Shown here: positions 57,501 to 64,000 of the stretch, one piece after another
Layout: every line of letters begins with the position of its first letter
Position numbering within the stretch: the first letter of the stretch is position 1
Assembly (NCBI GenBank): GCA_037974965.1
Contig: JBBPFI010000016.1
Coordinates: forward strand, 124,001 to 188,000
Source of the DNA: Dacryopinax spathularia
Taxonomy: Eukaryota; Basidiomycota; Dacrymycetes; Dacrymycetales; Dacrymycetaceae
Length of the DNA stretch: 64,000 nt
Direction of reading: 5' to 3'
Program-made: the position numbers and the translations under genes
The notes under the pieces: model-generated
What the model was told of the DNA's origin: nothing
The model's database searches: none
Seen by the model: the letters and a program-made list of their open reading frames with translations, nothing else

Positions 57501-58827
57501 CCGCTGTGAACCGGGTTCCCACCAGAAAGGTCTCAATCGCAGGAGCCATGCGCGTCATGATCGAAGGTTCCATGGCAAGTGTTCTCAATTTGATTTCTCT
57601 CCGATCGGCTAACAAAACTGCAGGGCGCCTGGCCGGGAGATAATATGTATGATGTGCGTTCGTGTGTGAACTCTGGCGGATCCCATCTCATTGCTCTCAT
57701 CAGTGTGCACAAGGCTACAGCTGCCCCACAGCATCCATGCTCCCACTCGACCCCTACGGTCCTTCTTCTCGATGGGCTGATATCGGTGCCGGTGGCCCAA
57801 TTCCCTTCAGTTGGACCGCTTCTACAAACGTGTCCTGGCTGACCATCAGTCCAAGCAGCGGGTACATCGATCCTTCCAACCCGGCCACGACTGAACAGCG
57901 GGTCTATATGTCGGTCAATTGGTCTGATGCCAATATCCCCAATGGAGGCCAGGGCTTTGCACTCATCAACTTCAACTCGACTACGTCGTCGAGCTACCTC
58001 GCCCGGGAGGCAGAGGCTACCCAGGTGGTTCCCTTCGTATTCGTAGCGAATATGACCGCCGCACCTGCCAATTTCTCCGGTTTCGTGGAAGGCGACGGTA
58101 GTGTTACGATCGAGGCCGAGCACGCGAGCCGGAATACGACGGTAGATGGGACGACATGGACCGTGATTCCAAACTATGGGAGGACTCTGAGCGGTGTGAC
58201 CCCATTCCCGCCAAATGGAGGGAATTATACCCCTGGGACAGGGCCAAGCCTGTACGTTCTCCAATCCTTGAATGGATACCCAATCTGACCATTGACAGGG
58301 AATATGACGTCTACATCTTCAACACCATGGAAGGAAACGTGACCGTGACAACCCAAGTCTCGCCTTCACTCAACAATAATCCGACTCGGCCCTTGGGATA
58401 CGCCGTACAGTGGGATAATTCGGCGCCAGTCTCGATCTACTTCATCCCCTATGCGCCGGCGTCCACTATGCCGGCGGGTTGGGATACGTAAGTGGTCGCT
58501 TCCTGCCTCACGAATAGGCTCGCTGACGGGCTCCAGACCCGACGGATTTGCCGCCAACGCAATCGTGTCCACCTCAACCAGTACGTTTTCCTCTTTCCCC
58601 CTCTCTCCCTGGTCGCGCTGAGAGGTTGTTGTGCAGACTTTACGACGACACCCGGTGCACACACGCTCAAAGTCTGGCAAATCGAGCCCGCCGTCGTCCT
58701 GCAGAGGATCATCATCAGTAAGCACCTCCCTTGCTTGCTCTGCTAGATACGGATACTGAGGGAGAGCGCAGATACGGGGAACGTCAGACCGTCGTATTTG
58801 GGTCCGCCGGAGAGCGTACGGGTTTAG
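54501..58827 (+). CDS. Secreted GH115 xylan alpha-glucuronidase, copy C
   Basis: Third GH115 enzyme, 22 kb from copy B and on the opposite strand. More than 20 exons give roughly 1,000 residues. Signal peptide MRALTTLSVALELLLLPLQALAIG, then DEWPGVLRAANDF, MYELSEQMGVSPWY joined to YWADVP, LNDEQPALQSWAQ, FGVDDP, TSHEEPLMRS, WDFSTNAANLTQYW, MGPSTNIALLES, VPDD, ARRKPELVNS, KMYIYAGMNNLYASQARF, YWQQPMQNVMPAVNRVP and the end YLGPPESVRV. Its intron pattern follows copy A down to the 9-base (56418-56426) and 18-base (56478-56495) microexons. Two introns need GC donors: one after GSM near 57574, probably one near 55302. The last exon must use the acceptor at GAGCGCAG near 58771 to keep the conserved ending. 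No break in frame was seen, so it is taken as functional. Confidence 0.88.
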
Positions 58828-59403
58828 TGTAGAGTTAACCTGTGCCCAGCCTCGTAGTTTTGTACTCTGCATGCTGCGAAATCATCCGTCTGTGTGCCAT
58901 CTACATGGTGAAGTCGCACTGAATGAGGGGACTGCGATTTGTACCCAAGAACGGGCGATCGTTCTTGGTCGTGGACGCGCCTTCGCGCAGGTCACGCCGC
59001 ACCCCGTGCCAAGCTTTGTCAGTGACGTCAAGGGCACGTGTTCACAGCCACTAGGGCACAGGGACTGGGGACTGGAACGCCATACGAGGAGGGATGGAGC
59101 GCATTTCTTGGCACACGACATCATGACGCTTCATCTCTTACTCCTTTGCTAAGAAGATTCATGGTCCCCTACGATGTGTGGGGACTGAGGATGGACGGGG
59201 TGCGGTGTGGAGGGGAAGAATGGGAGGGTGAAGTGGTATAAGAACGAGGCTTGGCGAGGGTGTTGATGGGATCGCTCTTTTTACCTCGAGCTGCCCTTCG
59301 GCCCAAGTAGGCCAAGACCGCCGCTGTGCTGCATCGCTCGTCCTGCCCTGCTCGCCCTTCCATTATTCCTCTCGATCAGAGACATAACGCGACTTGATCG
59401 ATC
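58828..59403. promoter_or_regulatory. Promoter region of the PAP2 gene
   Basis: About 580 bases between two plus-strand genes. A TATAAG at 59237-59242 lies ~165 bases before the PAP2 start codon. A CACGTG sits near 59036. No gene seen. Confidence 0.45.
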
Positions 59404-60748
59404 ATGTTTGGCCATCGACATGCCAATGCTGGCCCTGCCGCTGGCGGGCCCGTAACGGGTGCGAGCGGACCGGGTTACCCCAACAACGCCAACAACTTAA
59501 CGTCGACCTACTCTGGTGCGGCCCCAGCCTCCGCTCCAGCACAGCAGTATCCTAACGAGAAGCGACTAGGCACGACCACCGCCGGAGGGGACGCATACAA
59601 CAACGGGAGCGGATACGGCACCGGCAACCCCTGGGCCCGCCCAACATTCCGTCAATGGCTCCGCGCATATTGGATCGACCTGCTCACCATGGCCGCCATG
59701 GGCGCGATCGGTCTAGGGATATACGAAGCCAAGCCTGCTCCGTCTCGCAGCTTCCCGCTCACATTCCAAGATGGCGAGGTCGTCTACCCCGAATTCGCCT
59801 ATCCACTCCGGAAGGAGATCATCCCCATCTGGCTAGCGGCCTTCCTGGGCAGCATCATCCCGATCGTGTTCTTCCTGCTGTTCCAGATCCGCGTCCGGAG
59901 CTTCGCAGATGTCAACGCGGCCGTCATGGGCCTGCTAAACAGCCTCATTACCGCCGCTGTGTTCCAGGTCTTCCTGAAATGGCTCATTGGCGGGCTGAGA
60001 CCGCACTTCTACGCCGTGTGTCAACCCAATGTGCCGCAGGGAACGAACGCGGGGAATGGGTACCTGAACATCATGTATGACCGCAGTGTCTGCACGGGCG
60101 ACGAGAACGAGATCGACGATTCGCTCGAGAGCTTCCCGAGTGGACACTCGACCGCCGCGTTCGCGGGGTTTGTCTTCCTCAGCCTGTACTTCAACGCCAA
60201 GCTGAAATGCTTTGCCAACTACCGGCCTGGGTACGCCTTCCCCTCCCCATCCCCTGCACGACTCGTCTCAGCGCATATACTGACTAAAGCGGTGCAGATA
60301 CTGGAAAATGATCCTCTTCTTTGCTCCTCTCCTCGGCGCCACGCTCATCGCAGGGTCGCTCACAATCGACCAGTTCCATAACTGGTACGACGTCCTTGCC
60401 GGCGCCATCATCGGCACCGCTACCGGCTTTGCGGCATTCAGGATGTCATACTGCGGGATCTGGGACTGGAGGGTGAACCACGTCCCCCTCCCGAGGGAAG
60501 GGATCGAGTGGGGAAGTCTGTACGAGGGCGGAGGATGGGGCAGCGGGATGGGGCATCGAGAGGGAGTCGTACCTGCGAGTGCGGGGTGGAGTGGCGGGTA
60601 TGGGATGGGCGCTGCTGCTGCTGGGGGTGGGGTGCAGGGGAAGGGGGCGATGGGACCGAGGACGGGACATTTTGGTTCGGGGGGAAATACGCTCGCGCCG
60701 AGGGGGGATGTCGAGGCTGGTGGACCTGGCGTTGCAGGCAGAGTATGA
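59404..60748 (+). CDS. PAP2-family lipid phosphate phosphatase
   Basis: Multi-pass membrane phosphatase of the PAP2 type (yeast Dpp1/Lpp1 relatives), removing phosphate from phosphatidate or diacylglycerol pyrophosphate. Two exons (59404-60230, 60298-60748), joined in phase 2, give 425 residues. After ~85 Gly/Asn/Pro-rich residues come membrane segments (IDLLTMAAMGAIGLGIY, PIWLAAFLGSIIPIVFFLLF, VMGLLNSLITAAVFQVFL). Motif 1 is KWLIGGLRPHF, motif 2 is SFPSGHSTAAF, and motif 3 region is GSLTIDQFHNWYDVLAG. In motif 3 the usual SR is SL, so the conserved Arg is missing while the His and Asp are kept. Further helices are FVFLSLYF and MILFFAPLLGATLIAG. The C-terminal ~110 residues are Gly-rich and disordered. 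The family is sure; the exact substrate is not. Confidence 0.88.
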
Positions 60749-61074
60749 GAGACGGTATAAGACAGTCTCAGTGCGATAGTGAAGGACGAGACGCAGGAGG
60801 GAGTGTTCTGCGGAACAAGAGTTACGACCCTTCTATGATAATGCAAGGACGATACACGCTTTGTAGCTGTACTAATTCGACGATACGATATTAATGTCTT
60901 TTACCCCCATCTCTTAGGCCAGAACAACAGAAAGAAAGGAGGCATACCTAAGGAGGGAAGCGGGGACGGCTTGTTGGCCAAGTGCTAAGTCGGATGGACA
61001 CAACTGCTTAATGCACCTACGTTAAGACTGAGCAATAATGACATGATTTAGATAGGGGACGTCGGAAGCATGGT
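60749..61074. other. Intergenic between the PAP2 gene and tRNA-Thr
   Basis: About 330 bases, AT-rich, with the PAP2 3' flank. Nothing else seen. Confidence 0.5.
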
Positions 61075-61147
61075 TGCCCGTTTAGCTCAGTGGTAGAGCG
61101 TGTCACTCGTAATGATAAGGTCGATCGTTCGATCCGGTCAATGGGCA
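61075..61147 (+). tRNA. tRNA-Thr (anticodon CGT)
   Basis: A 73-base cloverleaf without intron. The acceptor arms TGCCCGT and ATGGGCA pair over seven positions with one G-U. D arm GCTC/GAGC; anticodon stem TGTCA/TGATA with loop CTCGTAA, giving anticodon CGT for ACG threonine codons; T arm GATCG-TTCGATC-CGGTC. A-box TAGCTCAGTGG and B-box GTTCGATCC are both present. A T5 Pol III terminator follows at 61152-61156. Confidence 0.92.
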
Positions 61148-61502
61148 GCTCTTTTTGATTCCTTTCCGCTGGCACAAAAATCAGGAGCCGAGAGTTTCTC
61201 CGTTGTGTCTTTGGGACCCGCGTTGGTACTACTTTTGCTAAATGTGTGATGCTGAGAGGACTTCCTGTTGTGCATATGCGCGAAGACCAGTATTCTGGCC
61301 TCTTCTCACGAATTAAAATGATTTATTTTGGACCAAACGGCGGTTCGGAGATGCGGAGGAACCCAAATCGCGTAACCGGCACGTCAGCATCGCACCCTGA
61401 ATCGAACCCCTGCGCCCTCCCAGCATAAGTACAACTCGGTCGTCTCCTCTTTTCTCCTCATCTCTCTTCTTCGTCTTCTCCCTTCCTTCTCCTTAGAGCG
61501 GG
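61148..61502. promoter_or_regulatory. Promoter region of the mitochondrial carrier gene
   Basis: About 350 bases. The last 60 bases before the start codon are strongly CT-rich, as in many fungal promoters. A minus-strand GGTTCGATTC near 61400 looks like a B-box but no cloverleaf forms around it. Confidence 0.4.
61152..61156 (+). terminator. Pol III terminator of tRNA-Thr
   Basis: TTTTT four bases after the tRNA 3' end. Confidence 0.8.
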
Positions 61503-62794
61503 ATGTCCGAGCCCCCTCCGACGACGGTCGATGCCCTCCCGACATCCGGGCCAAACCGGCGTCCAGGGCTAGCAGTAGAGCTCATAGCCGGCAGCGTGGG
61601 CGGCGCCGCGCAGGTCCTGGTCGGCCAACCACTGGATACGATCAAGACGCGTGCGCAGATCGCTCCGAGTGCGTCCTCCTCCTGCCTTTACAGGGTAGAG
61701 ATGCTGATGGAGTGAGGTAGAGGGCATGTTTGTCAGTGTCTTGTCCTTTTGCTGGGCTTGGGAAGGGGAGGGGAACTGAGATGACCAGGATAGAAAGGGC
61801 CTATGGATGTGTTTCTGCAGACGATGCGGAACGAGGGGTTTTTCGCCTTGTACAAGGGTACGTTCACCCCTTTCCACCCCCGCATCCCCGTCTCGCGTGG
61901 GCTGACGCGCGTTGGAAAGGCATGGCCTCGCCTCTTATTGGCATAGCCGGGGTTAACTCACTCCTCTTCGCGGCTTACTCCGTGTCGAAGCGCGTCGTGT
62001 CGCCCTACCCGGAGCTGAGTATCCCCCAGATCGCTACGGCAGGCGCTATGGCGGGCGCGGCCAATGCCCTCCTCGCTTCACCCGGTACGCAACCCCCTCC
62101 GAGTCCTTTGTCGGAAGGCATGAGCTGACGAAATGGGTGGGTGGGTGGTCTAGTGGAGATGTTCAAGGTGCGCATGCAGGCGCAGTACGGGAAGCCGGAG
62201 GATAAGCGGCTCAGACATGTCGTGGCGGACATGTGGAATCATTGGGGTATTAGGAGGGGGGTCATGCGCGGGTTCTGGGTTCGTCTCCTTCCCTCTGCTC
62301 TGCTGTTGTGTGGCTCCACAGAGCTGATGTCTGCGTGCTGCGTGCGTGCAGGTGACGGTGGCGAGGGAGATCCCGGCTTATGCGGGGTTTTATTCCGGGT
62401 ATGAGTTTGTCAAGAGGAGGTTTATGAAGCAGTATGGGCCGGATCTGCCCTTCTGGGCATTATTGACGAGCGGATCCTGCGGAGGGGTGCGTCCTGCTCG
62501 CCGTCCTTTCACCAGTTTGCCAGGCCTCATCCTGACCTTCACACGCAGATCTGTTACTGGCTAGCCTGTTACCCGCTAGACGTGGTCAAGTCCCGCGTCC
62601 AGCAGGCCAACGCCCCCCCAAAAGGACTAGACTATATCACCCAAGAGATGCGGACGATCATCAAGGAGTCCGGATATGCCGGCTTATTCAGGGGCTTGTC
62701 GCCCAGTTTGATCAGGAGTATCCCCGCTGCTGGGGCGACGTTCGCGGCTTTCGAGGTTAGTCGGGGTTGGCTACTGAAGTATACGGATTGGTAG
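61503..62794 (+). CDS. Mitochondrial carrier (SLC25) of the acylcarnitine/basic amino-acid branch
   Basis: Inner-membrane solute carrier with three ~100-residue repeats. About seven exons, including a 15-base microexon (61721-61735) that supplies K-GMFV between QIAP and RPMDVFLQTMRNEGFFALYKG. The three carrier signatures are QPLDTIKTR, SPVEMFKVRMQ and YPLDVVKSRVQ. Other helices are AVELIAGSVGGAAQVLVG, SPLIGIAGVNSLLFAAY, IPQIATAGAMAGAANALL, EIPAYAGFYSGYEF and SIPAAGATFAAFE. Typical carrier strings such as NEGFFALYKGMASPL and LFRGLSPSLIRSIPA appear after splicing. The set of contact-site residues resembles the Crc1/Ort1/SLC25A29-type group (acylcarnitine, ornithine or basic amino acids), but assignment inside SLC25 by eye is unsafe. 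Length is ~300 residues, as usual. Confidence 0.85.
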
Positions 62795-62996
62795 GCGCTT
62801 GTTGCCGATACGTGTATCTAGAGGGTGGTGTAATGAATACGATAAACAACCGGGCTATGGTGGTTGACGTTACGCCGTGGGGTCCCTATAAGCCACAGAG
62901 GTCATCGATCGTGTGCCATGGACCGCCCAAGCCAACCAATCCCTCACACCGCAGTCACTGTCCCTGTCCGTCCGTACTAGTCCCTCCATAGTCAGG

Positions 62997-64000
62997 ATGG
63001 GCTTCGAAAACTCACTTGCGCCAACACTGCCGCATGAGGACGACGACGCTGAGCAGACGCCTCTCATCGATGTTCACGCACATACCAAGATGCTAAAAGA
63101 ACACTTGTCGAAACATAAGATATACCACACCCAGCCAGCACAGGGGATCTACCTAACTACGAGGATCCTCCTGCTTCCACCGCAGTACGTCTGGTGGCAC
63201 CTGCGCAACCTCCTTCCCGCATGGCGGCCCATCCCTACTTGGCCCCTGCAGCGAGCCGTGGGATGTCGCCTGATCCGGTGGGCATCAAAGACGTTCTTCA
63301 CTGGAAATGCGCTCCCCCGGCCGGACCCGACTCAACCACTCAGTAAGGAGGAGATGAAGCAACTGAAGGAGCATGGAGGGAGGATGGTTTGGATCGAGCC
63401 GGTGCGAATGGAGGATGTGGGCGAGCCGATCAGGGGAATCGCTAAGCGGGCTGGGGTAAGCTCGGCGAGGGTGAGAGCGTTTTGGATGGGTGAAGAGGTT
63501 GAGGAGAAGGGCTTCGGAAATGGTCGCCAGAAGGATGTGGCTGATGGAGCTGCGGTGCAACAGGATGGCATAGGTGCAGCAGGGAAAGGAAAGGTTATGC
63601 TCTTCTTACATGGCGGTTCATACATCGTACGCCACGATAGCTTCTAACCGTTGTCGAGCTTGTGACTGACATATATGCGCGTAGACTGGCAGCGGGCACC
63701 CCTCCCAACTCACCTCCTTCCTCGCCCTCCAAGCACCAACGCATTCCCTCACTCTCCGCACCACTCTCTCCCTCGACTACCGCATCTCCTCCACCGACCC
63801 AAACCCCCGCACGAATCCGTTCCCCGCGGCCCTCCTCGATGCCATCTCCGCATTCCGCTACCTCCTCTCACTCGGGCTCTCTCCATCCCAGATCGTTATT
63901 GCGGGCGACTCGGCAGGCGGAAACCTCGTTCTCGCCTTGGCTCGATACCTGATCGAGGTTGACCATATCCCGGGTCAGCAACTGGGCGGCCTGGTCCTCC
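62997..64000 (+). CDS. Alpha/beta hydrolase fold-3 esterase, copy 3 (cut by window end)
   Basis: Exon 1 (62997-63626) codes 210 residues and ends at the oxyanion motif HGGSYI. Exon 2 starts at 63685 with TGSGHPSQLTSFL and runs off the window; it contains LSLDYRISSTDPNPRTNPFPAALLDAI and the nucleophile elbow GDSAGGN. The intron lies at the same place as in the tandem hydrolases at 48-51 kb (just after HGGxF/Y), so the three are related, though copy 3 is far more diverged and lacks their FRGHKSWTWSQ string. A hydrophobic, aromatic stretch near residue 50-80 (IYLTTRILLLPPQYVWWHL) may be the membrane anchor. The gene is incomplete here only because the window ends. Confidence 0.82.

Noticed and set aside
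58720-58827. Suspected frame loss at the end of GH115 copy C
   Set aside because: Using the acceptor GAGCGCAG, not the nearer CTAG, gives the conserved ending NTGNVRPSYLGPPESVRV.
61375-61430. Possible second tRNA on the minus strand (GGTTCGATTC)
   Set aside because: The T stem and acceptor do not pair and no anticodon arm forms.
1-64000. CRISPR arrays, phage or retroelement remains, bacterial operons
   Set aside because: No direct-repeat arrays, no reverse transcriptase, integrase or capsid-like frames seen; gene structure is eukaryotic throughout.

Overview
The window is nuclear DNA of a basidiomycete fungus. Almost every gene is broken by short GT-AG introns (mostly about 50-70 bases, donors GTATGT, GTGCGT or GTACGT, branch sites like CTAAC). 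The DNA is GC-rich. One gene carries DUF6535, a membrane domain I know only from basidiomycetes. The proteins are typical of Agaricomycotina; I cannot fix the class. All gene models come from reading ORF pieces, splice signals and reading phase by eye; the splice joints quoted keep the frame.

Layout. 0.8-24 kb: mostly housekeeping genes. In order these are a four-RRM RNA-binding protein (Mrn1/Nrd1 type, minus), TIM50 (minus) diverging from EFG1 (plus), a 90-residue mitochondrial-type membrane protein (minus), a Yar1-like ankyrin protein (plus), a small putative mitochondrial protein (minus), a TIM-barrel sugar isomerase/epimerase (plus), an inverted repeat of unknown origin, a DUF6535 membrane protein (minus), a Pro/Ala-rich single-pass protein (plus) and an SLP1-like SUN-domain protein (minus). 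24-32.5 kb: two secreted GH115 alpha-glucuronidases in tandem (minus). 34-47.5 kb: a proline-rich nuclear-type protein with a dense run of SUMO-consensus motifs (plus), SPT7 of SAGA (minus), an unknown coiled-coil protein (minus) and a 1,183-residue unknown protein with an internally duplicated N-terminal module (minus). 47.8-51 kb: two tandem ER-type alpha/beta hydrolases (minus). 51.8-53.8 kb: a NIF3-related small protein diverging from REX4. 54.5-58.8 kb: a third GH115 (plus). 59.4-62.8 kb: a PAP2 lipid phosphatase, tRNA-Thr(CGT) and a mitochondrial carrier. 63-64 kb: a third alpha/beta hydrolase, cut by the window edge.

How the genes relate. The accessory theme is hemicellulose use: three secreted GH115 enzymes lie within 35 kb, and two of them (23.9-28.4 kb and 54.5-58.8 kb) share many intron positions, including 9-base and 18-base microexons, while the middle copy has about half the introns. 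Three hydrolase-fold-3 esterases lie nearby, but their N-terminal membrane segments point to the ER and not to secretion. The rest is unrelated housekeeping: mitochondrial import, rRNA processing, SAGA, lipid phosphatase and carrier. I saw no CRISPR, rRNA or virus-like element.

The least explained parts are the 1,183-residue duplicated-module protein, the SUMO-motif protein, and the inverted repeat at 13.4-14.1 kb.
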